A DNA stretch of 64,000 nt from Owenia fusiformis. Lineage: Eukaryota; Annelida; Polychaeta; Sabellida; Oweniidae. The notes under the pieces were generated by a model. It did no database searches and was not told the DNA's origin. It saw nothing but the letters and a program-made list of their open reading frames with translations. Location of the stretch: assembly GCA_903813345.2 (NCBI GenBank), contig CAIIXF020000011.1, forward strand, positions 26,714,166 through 26,778,165, in the 5' to 3' direction. Made by a program: the position numbers and the translations under genes. Shown piece after piece: positions 1 through 13,125 of this stretch (position 1 is its first letter; each line of letters starts with the position of its first letter).

Positions 1-404
1 AACAAAACATCGATGTTTTTGAAAAAAATTTATTTGCTAAAAATCACCCTTTCTTATCTTATTTTGACGCAAATCGCTTACCTTTCTGATGTCTTATTTC
101 ATTTTCCAATGTTTTCTGATATTCTTTCGCTTTAACACTGTTTTAGCTAGTCGCAATGAACCATTAATCTAAAAAAAATTTACTTTACTTTCATTTCACC
201 GTTACTAGAAGTTCCCGGATGTACCAGCGACAGCATATTCTTATTAATTTGTTCTGTTTGGTATTTTAGTGCATTAGCATTCAGGATTTCAGTGCACTTT
301 TCTCGGACTTTTTCTCGATGTACATCGTGATGTGCATCGATGTTTACTAACTGAAAATTGCCGATGCATCGATGTACGATAAACGCACATCGTGACAACA
401 CTAC
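1..404 (-). mobile_element. Fragment of a hAT-like DNA transposon (tentative)
   Basis: Read on the minus strand, the stretch begins near 404 with TAGTGTTGTCACGATG and is followed by many ATCGATG/CATCGATG palindromic motifs, continuing to the left window edge. A terminus of the type (C/T)AGTGTTGTCA is common in hAT elements. Only one end is inside the window, so neither the second terminal repeat nor a target duplication can be checked. No transposase reading frame is visible. This is a weak call from terminal sequence resemblance alone. Confidence 0.3.
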
Positions 405-408
405 TTGG

Positions 409-880
409 TCCAAATTTCGACGGGGGAGACAAAAAATTTAAAACAAATGCATGACATGCAATTTGCATAAAAAATCTGAATGAAATGTGCACGATTTTTT
501 CGGCACTCCTCTTTTGATGTTTTGCCTTTCATTTCAAGTTGGATGTTCTTCTATTGAACCATTGATCACGTTTGCTCCTGTAATTATTCACTTCTTCACC
601 TCTTTAAATTGTGATTCAAATTGGTTGATCAAATTTTCGGACTTTGACCTCAAATTCGAATATAAATATTTTTTTAGAAAAATACTGACTCATTATTATA
701 TTTTTAAAGGTGTTTCAAATAAAGTGAAATGAACCCAAAATCAGCTAAAATTATGCGATGTCGTAAAATGGCGTGACTGGAATATGATGCAATCAGCTGT
801 GTCATGTCATGACACATCTGTCATGTCAAAAAAAACGGCTTGACTTCAGTAAATGCATGACAAATACGCATATAGTATTA
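409..880. repeat. Dispersed repeat, diverged copy 1 (related copy at 24545-24835)
   Basis: This stretch shares ordered motifs with 24545-24835. Both have an AAATGC(A/G)TGACAT block, then a TGAATGAAATG/CGAACGAAATG block followed by a T-run and CGGC. Both end with a conserved AAATGC(A/G)TGACAAATACGCA segment (near 850 here, near 24793 in the other copy). Short palindromes such as GTCATGTCATGACAC lie between. No coding capacity is visible. It looks like an old non-autonomous transposon family; the boundaries are approximate. Confidence 0.45.
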
Positions 881-956
881 AATAGTAAGATCAACGCGAT
901 GCAAGCATTTATTACCTATTCAAAGGCACGACTGATCTGATTATTCACGATGAAAC

Positions 957-1353
957 AGAAATACTGAATTCAACTGCTTCCTTTATTTTTACCAAATATT
1001 CAGCTGCCTCTATACCGATTAATGGTGGTTTTAATGGAAAGTAACGAATAAATAAGATGAAATATGAAAAATGTGTACACCTGGAAATCAGCCATTTGTT
1101 CACCTTCATTGGGAAATCTCCGGGTACTTTAAGGAATAAAGAATCATGTATCATTCTATATTGTAAATATAAAAGCATGAGTGTATGTACTAACCCGTAC
1201 ACATAATGCACAAAGGCGAAGCCTGATTGCATTATCAGAATGGGTTAGTACATACACTCATGCTTTTATATTTACAATATAAGCATGGCCACTGATGATA
1301 GGAACATTTGGAGAAATATTAGCCTAAAGTAAGCAGCTGAATTCAGTATTTTA
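957..1353. mobile_element. Foldback/MITE-like element with nested inverted repeats
   Basis: The outer arms AAATACTGAATTCA.CTGCT (from about 958) and its reverse complement AGCAG.TGAATTCAGTATTT (to about 1352) differ at one base. Inside lies a perfect 40-bp inverted repeat, 1157-1196 against 1242-1281. Its 45-bp loop can itself pair (ATAATGCA with TGCATTAT, AGGC with GCCT). No open reading frame fits a transposase. The nested inverted-repeat design suggests a foldback or miniature inverted-repeat element. The perfect inner arms suggest recent origin or gene-conversion homogenisation. Confidence 0.6.
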
Positions 1354-2269
1354 ATTTAAGCTGTTACGATTACCAAGTGATGTATATTATGCAAATAAAG
1401 GCTTTCTAAAAATCAGACACAGACTTTGAAATGGGTAATGCAAGCATACAAACATGTACTCACATACCTTATGAATAAAAACACATCATCCCATATACCC
1501 CTGAGTGTGATTCATTTGAAGATGGCTTTGGAAAAGTCGGTTCCTGGGGTCTGTTCAGACTGCGGTAACATTGAAATTGTAAATCGTGTCAAAACCACCG
1601 TTGACACACTGAACAAAATGCCAATGCACATGTTTTTCCCTGTTTAATATTCCTGGGAATATTTCACAAACTTTTTGTCTATTCTGCAATAAAAACTCTA
1701 GGCTGAGACCAGCTCTAGGTACAAAAGAAAAGAAATATGTTGTTTATTTGATTCTAGTTAACATCCTAGGCCCCTGTGAATTTTTAGATCACATGGCATT
1801 TCAAAAAAATTCCCAATTTGAAAGGCTTATTGCTTTTTACAAACACCTGGCATTCGAAGAACATTTGGTTTAAAAAATTTGTTTCAAAAGTCATATTTCA
1901 GTGTTTCAAAAGTCAAATTCGATGGTTTATAATTCAAATCTTATTACGTCTGTCCGTCCGTCTGGGCAATAACTCAAATACCGTTGGCCCGATTTTGTTC
2001 ATATTTTGTACACATATACCCTATGGGGGTAGAATTCTGCTTAAAAGTCGATTTTCAAAATGGCTGCTCATTTAAAAATGGTGGCCATTTTAGTGCCAAT
2101 TTTACAGTAATCTAGGTGCAATATGTAAAACTGTAATAGCAATATGTTTCAAATGTAAAAAATATATATAGGACATTAATAAAGCTAGAATGTAGATATG
2201 AAAGAAGCAAATGACAGCCATCTTGAAAAATGGCGGCCTTTACTCGTTATTTTACGATTTTTGCTGTAA
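1354..2269. other. Non-coding stretch with diverged satellite-related sequence
   Basis: No convincing exon was found on either strand. From about 1945 on, the text (a GTCCGTCCGTC run, then GATTTTGTTCATATTTTGTAC, then AAAATGGTGGCCATTTTAG) resembles the satellite monomers that follow. It may be the ancestral unit or a diverged flank of the array. The short frames here lack splice sites in usable phase and are not called as genes. Confidence 0.5.
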
Positions 2270-4896
2270 CTTGAAACGTAGCGGAGCGATTTTGTTCATA
2301 TTTGGTATGCAGGGTTCGAACTTAACTTTTTAGACTGGTAGTGTATGTGGATACTATAAGCATTGCACACTGTCTAATGACACTTTTGGTAGAAGGCTGC
2401 CATTTTGAAAAATGGCGACCATTTTTACTTTTATAACTATTTATTGAAAAGGAGTGGAGCGATTTTGTTCATATTTGGTATGTGAATACTATAAGCATGG
2501 CACACTGTCTAATGACACTTTGGGTAGTAGGCGACCATTTTGAAAAATGGCTACCATTTTTACTTTTATAACTGTAAATTGAAAAGTAGTGGAGCGATTT
2601 TGTTCATATTTGGTATGTGAATACTATAAGCATGGCACACTGTCTAATGACACTTTGGGTAGAAGGCGACCATTTTGAAAAATGGCGACCATTTTTACAT
2701 TTTTTACTATTACTCAAAAAGTAGTAGAGCGATTTTGTTCATATTTTATATGTGAATACTATAAGCATGGCACACTGACTAATGACACTTTGGGTAGTAG
2801 GCGACCATTTTGAAAAATGGCGACCATTTTTACTTTTATAACTATAAATTGAAAAGGAGTGGAGCGATTTTGTTCATATTTGGTATGTGAATACTATAAG
2901 CATGGCACACTGTCTAATGACACTTTGGGTAGTAGGCGACCATTTTGAAAAATGGCTACCATTTTTACTTTTATAACTGTAAATTGAAAAGTAGTGGAGC
3001 GATTTTGTTCATATTTGGTATGTGAATACTATAAGCATGGCACACTGTCTAATGACACTTTGGGTAGAAGGCGACCATTTTGAAAAATGGCGACCATTTT
3101 TACATTTTTTACTATAACTCAAAAAGTAGTAGAGCGATTTTGTTCATATTTTATATGTGAATACTATAAGCATGGCACACTGACTAATGACACTTTGGGT
3201 AGTAGGCGACCATTTTGAAAAATGGCGACCATTTTTACTTTTATAACTATAAATTGAAAAGGAGTGGAGCGATTTTGTTCATATTTGGTATGTGAATACT
3301 ATAAGCATGGCACACTGTCTAATAACACTTTTGGTGGAGGAGACCATTTTGAAAAATGGCGACCATTTTTACATTTTTTACTATAACTCAAAAAGTAGTA
3401 GAGCGATTTTGTTCATATTTTTATATGTGAATACTATAAGCATGGCACACTGTCTAATGACACTTTGGGTAGTAGGCGACCATTTTGAAAAATGGCGACC
3501 ATTTTTACTTTTATAACTATAAATTGAAAAGTAGTGGAGCGATTTTGTTCATATTTGGTATGTGAATACTATAAGCATGGCACACTGTCTAATGACACTT
3601 TGGGTAGTAGGCGACCATTTTGAAAAATGGCGACCATTTTTACATTTTTTACTATAACTCAAAAAGTAGTAGAGCGATTTTGTTCATATTTTATATGTGA
3701 ATACTATAAGCATGGCACACTGTCTAATGACACTTTGGGTAGTAGGCGACCATTTTTACTTTTATAACTATTAATTGAAAAGGAGTGGAGCGATTTTGTT
3801 CATATTTGGTATGTGAATACTATAAGCATGGCACACTGTCTAATAACACTTTTGGTGGAGGAGACCATTTTGAAAAATGGCGACCATTTTTACATTTTTT
3901 ACTATAACTCAAAAAGTAGTAGAGCGATTTTGTTCATATTTTTATATGTGAATACTATAAGCATGGCACACTGTCTAATGACACTTTGGGTAGTAGGCGA
4001 CCATTTTGAAAAATGGCGACCATTTTTACTTTTATAACTATAAATTGAAAAGTAGTGGAGCGATTTTGTTCATATTTGGTATGTGAATACTATAAGCATG
4101 GCACACTGTCTAATGACACTTTGGGTAGTAGGCGACCATTTTGAAAAATGGCGACCATTTTTACATTTTTTACTATAACTCAAAAAGTAGTAGAGCGATT
4201 TTGTTCATATTTTATATGTGAATACTATAAGCATGGCACACTGTCTAATGACACTTTGGGTAGTAGGCGACCATTTTGAAAAATGGCGACCATTTTTACT
4301 TTTATAACTATAAATTGAAAAGTAGTGGAGCGATTTTGTTCATATTTGGTATGTGAATACTATAAGCATGGCACACTGTCTAATAACACTTTTGGTGGAG
4401 GAGACCATTTTGAAAAATGGCGACCATTTTTACATTTTTTACTATAACTCAAAAAGTAGTAGAGCGATTTTGTTCATATTTTTATATGTGAATACTATAA
4501 GCATGGCACACTGTCTAATGACACTTTGGGTAGTAGGCGACCATTTTGAAAAATGGCTACCATTTTTACTTTTATAACTGTAAATTGAAAAGTAGTGGAG
4601 CGATTTTGTTCATATTTGGTATGTGAGTGAATACTATAAGCATGGCACACTGTCTAATGACACTTTGGGTAGTAGGCGACCATTTTGAAAAATGGCGACC
4701 ATTTTTACATTTTTTACTATAACTCAAAAAGTAGTAGAGCGATTTTGTTCATATTTTTATATGTGAATACTTTAAGCATGGCACACTGTCTAATGACACT
4801 TTGGGTAGTAGACGACCATTTTGAAAAATGGCGACCATTTTTACTTTTTTAACTATAAATTGAAAAGTAGTGGAGCGATTTTGTTCATATTTGGTA
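2270..4896 (+). repeat. Tandem satellite array, ~134-bp monomers with higher-order dimers
   Basis: About 20 monomers each begin near GAGCGATTTTGTTCATATTTGGTA. Each carries CTATAAGCATGGCACACTGT, TAATGACACTTTGGGTAG and a short palindrome CCATTTTGAAAAATGG. Two monomer types alternate: one has ACTATAAATTGAAAAG(T/G)AGTG before the next start, the other ACTATAACTCAAAAAGTAGTA. The second type recurs every ~270 bp, and one larger unit repeats at 521 and 540 bp. Copies are very similar, which implies recent homogenisation. The array lies in what would be a downstream intron of the lipid kinase gene if that gene continues to the left. Confidence 0.93.
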
Positions 4897-6021
4897 AATA
4901 AATCTTATTTGCTTATTTCAGGATGTATGGCATGGGTAATCAGCATGTCAAAAACATATAGATAGAATATGGTGGAATAACAGCAGGGAATAGATGGAAA
5001 AACAGATTGCATGTGGAATTGCCGCAATACTTCACCTGTATTTATCGTAAAAAACAACTTTTATTTAATTCACTGGAAGGAGCTGTTGACAGATGAACAA
5101 TTAGGATGATAAATGATATGAGATGGCTTGAGAAATGACAACATTACATCACCAGGATTTATATACATATATATTAGCTGATTAAAAAATAAAAAGACAT
5201 ATACAACAATAGGCATAATATATGATACAAGATGGCGCACAAGGATTTATGTACATACTACAAATCATATTCATAGATACTTAAATGATACCAGATGGAA
5301 TGATGATGTGTGACAGTTGTGATTCTTATAGACCATGATATGAGTCAAGTGTGGAGATGCCCCCTCCCCCCACACAAACAATAGCATTATGAATCAAGTG
5401 TGTACATGCCACCCCTCCCAATAGACTTTAGCAACATTTCAAAGATTAAAGACTGATGTTGATATAATTCAGTACAATGATGAAAAATGGAAATTATTTG
5501 CAAGGGTAATATAGTATGGTAATTACATAGAGATGTGTGATGGCTTGATAGCATATACTTTGATCAGCATTAGTCAAGTTCTGAAATCACTTTATCCCGC
5601 AGCAAATTTTTTTACCCAGCGCCGGGATATGTCAGGTCTCAATTAATTATATCCCGTCGTTTGCAAAAAAAAAATTACGGGACAGTGAGTTTGAGAAACT
5701 GACTGTCCCGAGGCTCAGTGCTACAAAGTGCTCATACGGGATAAAGGTGTTTGCAATTGCGACTATCCCGCGAGCCCTATAAAATTACGTGACAGTGTAA
5801 CTGTGATTTATTATATCCCGCTCTGTGAAAAACATTTGTCGGGCTCGGGACTAATAATCAGATCTCCTTACTGGCCCTGATTGTGTAATAAGATAGTAAG
5901 AGAAAGATGTCACGATATAAATCAATGGAGAGTATAATGACCATAAATTAATAGGACCTCCTACCCTTTTACACCTGGCGCTCATTAGCAGTAAAAATGC
6001 CGAAGTATCCTTGACACTTAC
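4897..6021. other. Non-coding stretch with clustered TATCCCG/CGGGATA motifs
   Basis: I searched the minus strand here for the next lipid kinase exon and found none with usable splice sites and phase. Between 5590 and 5850 there are about ten TATCCCG, CGGGATA or GGGACAG motifs in both orientations. They can pair locally and resemble TCACGC/GCGTGAC-type repeat ends seen elsewhere in the window. I regard this as decayed mobile-element sequence. Confidence 0.4.
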
Positions 6022-8948
6022 CCCTTATAATTGTAAGCACTGCTGCGGTGACATCATAACTTCCCGAAAATCCATTAACCATTCCATTCCCTGTACCTAT
6101 ATAACGAGAAAAAAAAATTATTTCATAATCATGCAGTTTTTCACCATTCTAAGCACTTTTCAAGTGATTTTGACCATTTCTCACGATTTGAAAAAATTAA
6201 ATCCGATCTCTCAGGAAGAATATTTACTGAAAAAAATCACTTCTTGGCTCAATGTATAATTAGCATGCATGAAAGGAAATCCAGTTCGAAAATCGTCTTG
6301 TTTCGTATTTATAAACTTATATGAGCCTGGCCATAGAAAAACCGGTCTTATCACAAAAATTAAGATTTTGCTACAGAGCCAAAAATGTGCTAAATTGAAA
6401 TCCAAATTTTTGGTCTATATATGCAAGGAAAAATCGTTAAGACATAAGTCATGGCTCATTTGAAAGGTCTTTTTGTGCTTGTTAAGATAAACAAAAAATC
6501 ATAATATTGAAAAATCTGTGATAAAACCCCTTTTCCTGTGGCCTGGCTCATATAATGATATTCTCTAACCTGCGGGAATGATTCCTATTGGGAGAATCGG
6601 AGCGCCATCTTTGAGGTTTCTTTCTATAAGACCATTACACACCTCTGTGAACGTCCCATCACCGCCAACTGTCACTACTCTAAAATATAGATCTAATATC
6701 TGTAAAACGTTTGGCATTACATATTTGGAGAGAATACAGGGTGTCTATGAAAGTATGTTTACAATTACAATACAAAGTATCTAACCCTTGTAAAGAGACT
6801 TTATTCACCCTGTATATCATTGAACTATTGTGCCACTTGTGTTCTGACCAAAACGTTTACTTTGCATTCTGACTCTCAAATTTCTTCATGATACTCACCC
6901 ATCAAAATCTTTCAGATCTGTTTCCCTTGCAAGTTCTATCGCATGTTTAGGTCTCTCAGACACTGAAATATGATTGCTTCTATATATAATAAGAAATCAT
7001 TTTATCATCATTAATTGAAAGAGCCATTACTAAACCGTATATATATCTATATTTTGACACTTTTCGAGTGACCGTGAGTAAAGTGGGCCTAATTTTTGGT
7101 TTCAGGTGGGCAAAATATTTTGGGGAAATATTTTTTCTGACTTGAAATGTCGCCGCTTGTTTGATTTCATATCCGCCCCTGGTCTCAGATTGCAAACGAC
7201 AGTTATCAATGAGTTTTAATATAAAGCATTCAACTGAAATGCACCAAAGAAACGTGATGATTTAAATTATTTAAAATGGATCTGGGTGCATTGAAGTGAA
7301 AATTCTTTTTTAAGGTATATCAAGATAAAAAAGGCATTAACATGACGCATGTCACCACCAAGTTGCTCACAATATTATGAAATAAAACCTTAAGTCAGAA
7401 TTGAATTTATGGCTGATCTTGAAACAACCTTGAGATGGTCATTTGAGGTCAAATGTCAAATCTAGAATCAGATTTAAACTTCTGAGACCTTGCAGATAAT
7501 TTTGAAAAAATGGTCAATTTGAAGAAAGTTTTAAAAATATATTTTTGACTTTTTTACCTTTAGAATGTGATTGGAGGTCAAATCCCAAATTTTCAGTCAG
7601 ATTTGAACTTCTTAGAACTTGTAGGTCAATTTGAAAAAATTGAAGTCAGTCTTAAAAGTATTTGTTAAGTTATTGCAGAGACATATAAAACATGTCTCTG
7701 GTTATTGGAAGTTGTAAGAACTTACAGACGCCGACCACCCGACACCAACCTCCGGACACTTCGACCAACGGGAGCCGAGTAAAGACGAGGATGTTGTGGA
7801 CTTACGTTTCATTAATATCTCTATTCCTGCCAGGGCAAATAATGGCGCTGCTTTGGTTGTGTAGATCTTCTCCCCAATCTGACCTCCTCCTATAGGATTT
7901 ACTATCGCCAACAATTTTCTTGGCCGGACACCTTCTACGGATATAATTAGAGACAACAATGCATATATTTTTAGTAGCGTTGACTTCACATCCTTCACGA
8001 TCTCAGAGAAAGTCGTGGAAATAGGCATACCATAGAAAACAGGGAAATACTACTATTTAAGTTTAATCTCTTGAGTGTTGATGGTAGTGGCCGTAAGGGG
8101 GGGGGGGGGGGTAATTTGGCCATTCCATCTCAGGGCATCGGTGATCATAGGGATTGACATAAGGAAAGTACCTGTGATTGCTTTGATAGCATCGTTTGTT
8201 TTCTTCATGAGGGTGTCCACCTGTGCAGTATCATTTAGGGACAGCTTTACTTGTTTCAGTGTGAGTTTCTTGTCTTTGCTTGTGCCTTGTATCACATGAA
8301 CGGTCACCTCAGAATGACCAGTTACTTTAGCACAAAGTACATCACTCAGGATGATGCTGGAATTATCACATGGTAACTTGTGTTGTACAATAAAATTCAT
8401 GATTCATAAAATAGAGGTTGCTATATCAATCCCACGATACTGCTTTGTATCATTTTTTACATTCACCTGCAGATCATGAAGCTAAGCTATACAGTCTGAA
8501 GAGAAGAGGAACGACGATATAAAACAGGGGGCCATTAACAGACATTTCGTAATGAGGTTCATTGTTATCTAATTACTATGACATCATCATATCCATGGTT
8601 ACAACAAGGAAGCTTTACTTTAAGTTTCTGCTAATGGTCCAGCTTACTAATTTACTCGCCTGCGCTAGCCCTTGTGACACAGTTGTTAAAGTAGATAGTC
8701 AAGGGGCTTGAAGCAAGACTACCCGAGATTCAATGAGAATATTTTAGGTTCATAATATACCCAGATACCGTGCATACTCACTGATCAGATTTTGCTACCT
8801 TTGCAGGCTTCTTAACATCAGCACACTCCACAATATCGATTTTCTCCCTTCCAACTGAAACTGTACTCTGTCTGCCTGCGAAGTTACAAGTAAATGCGTG
8901 TTCCTCGAATGACCTCTCTGATGCTCCTGGTCTCTCTGACTCGGTCAT
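6022..8948 (-). CDS. Sphingosine-kinase-type lipid kinase (DAGK catalytic domain), 5' exons only
   Basis: Six exons read in phase on the minus strand: 8948-8782 (ATG), 8356-8172, 7934-7806, 6962-6899, 6679-6570 and 6096-6022, about 243 residues. The N-terminal ~115 residues have no recognised domain. The catalytic domain follows: RPRKLLAIVNPIGGG near residue 120, then VVTVGGDGTFTEVCNGLIE (nucleotide-binding GGDGT), then IIPAGTGNGM. GTGNGM matches plant and protist long-chain-base kinases and the GSGN motif of animal sphingosine kinases better than ceramide kinase, which has another motif there. The family phosphorylates sphingoid bases (or related lipids) with ATP at membranes. The last exon ends with a good donor (GTAAGTG), and the rest of the catalytic domain and C-terminal domain are not found between 1 and 6021. 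The gene is therefore partial here: either an intron of more than 6 kb containing the satellite, or a 3' truncation. Confidence 0.82.
8098..8112 (+). repeat. Poly-G tract in intron 2 of the lipid kinase
   Basis: A run of about 15 G residues (C on the coding strand) lies about 60 bp past the end of coding exon 2, inside the intron. It is a simple repeat with G-quadruplex or slippage potential. No function is implied. Confidence 0.8.
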
Positions 8949-8959
8949 GGTTTTCTGTT

Positions 8960-11900
8960 CCAGTTTCCGTTTAGTTTCTGTAGAAAACTATTATTGTCTT
9001 ATAAACAACAACCATGGGCATGAAGACATGTAAAGTCTCTGCTCAAATATACCACAGCACTAATATATGTAGACCATATATCATGTATGAAGAGGCACGT
9101 GAACCTGAAAAAAACCAGTGGACTCCAACATGTCCTATTATGATATTTCTATATGTTTTGAAATTTCATGATCATGCACCTATTTTCAACTCTGGCACAT
9201 GGTCTACAGCAGTGGTGTACCGACTTAGATTATTAATTTATGGTTGATAATTCTGTTGAGATTGGAGGAACACCTAGAATGTTAAGTGGTCTACTATTCA
9301 GAATTGCAAAAAAATCTAAACGTAATTACATTAAACCATTAAAAATCGGACAATTCAAACTACCTTGATACATAAAAAATGATTTGTATCGTTTTTAGTG
9401 GTTTAGTAAAAAGCAAATAAATACAATAGTAATTTTTTTTCTGTATACCTAATGTAAAAGTTACTCTGCCCTATATCTTATATATCTAACTAGTTAGTAA
9501 GTATTTACTTATCCACCTCTTAATACTACATAGTCGTGACACTGTGCTGTATGCTCTCTGTATTTACAAGTGGTTTGGTAAATCAGCAGGTCAATGGTTC
9601 ATAAATCTATAAGGTATTTAAACAACATCCAGATACAATTGCGAGAGACATCTATAAATCAAATAAAATATATATTACAGAAGTAATTAAATCTGTTATT
9701 ACAACCGAGTAATATCTTCGCGATCGTTTGGACCGTTCTTGCATAACTCTCCTGATCCTAAATATGTATATTAATTATTGATCATTTATTTCTGAGAATT
9801 CCAGTCCTTAGAAATCAAGCTTGAAACACTCTACGAATTTCTTGTAATATTAACACATATACTTATTTCAGAATCCGGATTTAGAACAAAGGTACAACGT
9901 TAATGAACTTGCATTACCTCTCGGGAAATTAAGCATCTGTCAGAGAATGCACGAGGACGCTCACACACCCTGCACATACACGTACATACTTAAATAACAG
10001 AAATATAATTTTTATGGGAAATTTTATTTCAGAACATATTACAATGTTTCACCATGAATTTCAGCAATGATTCTGCAAGATTGACAAACAGTAGCTGCAC
10101 AATGCCTAGATCGTAACATTTATGATAATAGTAAATATCCAGCAGGTAACATAATATCAATAATAACAATCCGATTTAAACCAAACATTTTTGGCAAATA
10201 AGCAATATAATATATATATAAATATAATGTGTATCGGATGAGGGGTGGGATACTTATCTCAGATATAAGTAATTAATATCCACCAGTCTACTCTAATTCT
10301 AATCTGTTTCATCTATAAGTTGCTGAAATGACTAAAGAAGGTTTTGATATCCCAATGAATTGTGTTTTGACAAAAGAAAGAAGACAACGATCGAATCAAC
10401 ATTGGTGGGCCAAATTTGAAAATTTTATACATAATCAATGAAATCATTGAAGCAGATTAGTTGTGATGCTACTGACATCTTACATCAAAAAGAGATCATC
10501 CCACCCCTCTATGAGATTGCAGTGTGCCTACCTACCACGTTATAAGCTTTGTTACTTAGATACATGAAGCTAAAAACTGTGTTACTTTGATATGAGCTTG
10601 ATTTCTTTCTTTGCTATTCAGGTATAAGCTATGATAGTAAGCCATTGGCATTGTTACTTTGCTATAAGCTATGTTATCAAGCAATAAGCTTTGTTAATTT
10701 GCTATAAGATATTTAAAAGTGATGTACACCCAGGGTTTATACAATTTTTTGTTAGTATGTGAATGTGTATACTGACAGCTGAGCATGCAGAGTTAATAAA
10801 TTATAGTAAATTCAAGGATAATATATATATAATATATATAATATAAACTAATATATACCTGTGAAAAATTATAATAATTTCTAGTATTGATATACATGAA
10901 CATACTTATATGTTAAAGTTACAGTACAGTTACACCATAAGTTGATGTCTGCATCAATATTTGTGTAAATTGTACAATATTGTTCCATGTAATATTCATA
11001 ATGTTTTAACTGTTGTTATACTATACATGCAAATGAAGGCTTTTCCACTCAACCAATATTAAATGATTTCATTCATTCAAATGTTATTTCATTAAAGCAC
11101 CAATGAAGCAGTCTTTACAAAAAAATAAATTTTCTACAATTCTAGTAGAATATTGCCTAAAACAGGCATTGGCATGAACACATATCGCAGGTTTACACAG
11201 CACTTTAGTACCCCTGAGGCCTATCAAACATGAGTTACTCAGTTACCAATAGGACGACTGTGTGTAAAAGTCCTTTAATATCACACTATGAAAAAAGGCC
11301 AAAGAAAAGCAACTACTACACAATTGCAGTATTGCGTTCTCCAAACAAATGGCTCCAGAAATCCACTCAATAACAACTCTGTAGATGATGTTTGGAACCC
11401 TGCATTTGGAGGATGCCCTGCATTTGAAGGATGCAGAATTGCTACCTTGACAGAAAACAATAGAAAATGAGTCTTAAATAATAAGAATAACAAATGTACA
11501 AAAAAGTAAATTGAAAGTCATTAAACAAGAGGTTTTAACTTTTTACATAGTCATACACTAAGATGTTCTCACTCGGGATTCAATTTGAAAAAATCATTTC
11601 ATTTTACATGATTAATTGGCAATTAAATACAGATTAGGCACTTTTGATGGAGTGAATGGTATTAAATCTAAGCAGATATGATCCCCTCTTCATTGATATA
11701 CATGTGACCTAATTACAAGTATTTGTTATTATACTCAATCAGGGCCATGTTAAGTGAGGACTATAATCCCCGGAGAAACATAAATGTAGATTCTCTTAGC
11801 ATCAATGTCAGTTGTCTTTATGTCAATGGTCAGAATATACTGAAGTTGTAAAGGGACGTGGCCCACTACTGTCAAACACACAATTTTCATGTGTTCTGAA

Positions 11901-13125
11901 TTTCTTAGCTTATGTAACAAATATAGCCAAAATACTGACTAAAACCAAAGGTTCTGTCCCTCTAAGACTCCTTATTGCCCTGATGCAAGCACTATAAATA
12001 AACATCAATATCAATTTCAAAAGTTTCATTTGCCAGAAAGTTTTCTGAGATTATTAAGTGGTATAAGTAGTTTAAATGTTTAATTCTATCCTTTTTTGTT
12101 CACTTTGGATTACAGATTATTGGTACTAATACTATAGGCCTGTCTTTTAATCTCAAACTATGAGCAAAAATAGTTCAGAAGGGGAGCTATAAGGAGTCTT
12201 GAATTGGCTTAACCTTTACAAATACAAACCTCAGGACTAAGAACAGTAAGTTTTACAAAAATGTGACAATTAATCACAACATTTAAAGCATTCAACTTTT
12301 CCGAACTCTTAAACGAATTCATAATTGTATTAATTATTGTTTCACATTTTGCCAATGCAAACCAATTGCAATGACTAGAGTTGGTGCAGTGGAATATGAC
12401 TTACTAAAATCACTCTGTGCAGACTGTGCAATACAAAAACAATCGTTGAAGATTTATGTGCATGCAGTGTGGACTATAACAATCATTTTTGAATTTGTAT
12501 TTGTGATATTTCATAAACTAAGGCACTGCACACACATAAATCCACACCGATTCTTTTTGTATAGCAGAGTCTGTGTGTAGGGTAAAAATATCAAAAAATT
12601 ATCATTTTGTATTGTACCCATTTCCATTGCACCCATTTTCTACTATTCAATTCCATTAACTGCTAACTTCCCTTGCATCACAGAGTTGATATTTCTCATA
12701 TAGATACCCCTGGTTATATAATGTTATACATCTATAGAGTAAATACTGTAAATAAAGTGCAATATACAAAAATGTGCTATTGATACCTGACAATTCAGTT
12801 CAGGCTCATAAAATATTCGTATAATTCTTTAATCAGAGGATCCACATCTAAGTACAGTGTACGTACTTGAAAGAGCATTCATAATCTGGCTTTTTTGTTA
12901 ATCAATTGTTTCCAAATACAAGAAAAATATGTTGGTATATTTGCCACTAAATAATCCAAATTTTGTTGAAGGTTAATTCATTCCTAATAAGCTCATTAGA
13001 AGGCCTCTGTGTATTTGTAAGTTGGTATAAAATGAATCAGATCATCAATGACAACATACACGAGATCCATGAGACACCAGCTTTGGCAATCTAAATATGT
13101 TCCCTGAAAAACCACGAGACACCAA
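8960..13125. other. Intergenic region, AT-rich, no gene recognised
   Basis: This is the gap between the lipid kinase start (8948, minus) and the adaptor stop codon (13126, minus). It should hold the kinase promoter and the adaptor 3' UTR. Between about 10540 and 10710 there is a degenerate repetition of TTGCTATAAGCTATGTTA-like units. Short frames at 9014-9247, 11281-11493, 11812-11997 and 12371-12580 have no domain, no splice context and low-complexity composition, and are not called. Confidence 0.5.

Noticed and set aside
1426-1647. 73-codon frame, and minus-strand candidates, tested as lipid kinase 3' exons
   Set aside because: No kinase text in any frame and no acceptor/donor pair in the required phase.
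3292-4577. Three identical 74-codon frames (3292, 3813, 4353)
   Set aside because: They are the same frame repeated by the satellite higher-order unit, rich in hydrophobic filler, with no start context or domain.
5590-5850. Cluster of TATCCCG/CGGGATA motifs as a regulatory array
   Set aside because: Orientation and spacing are irregular and resemble decayed repeat ends; no gene lies nearby in a suitable orientation.
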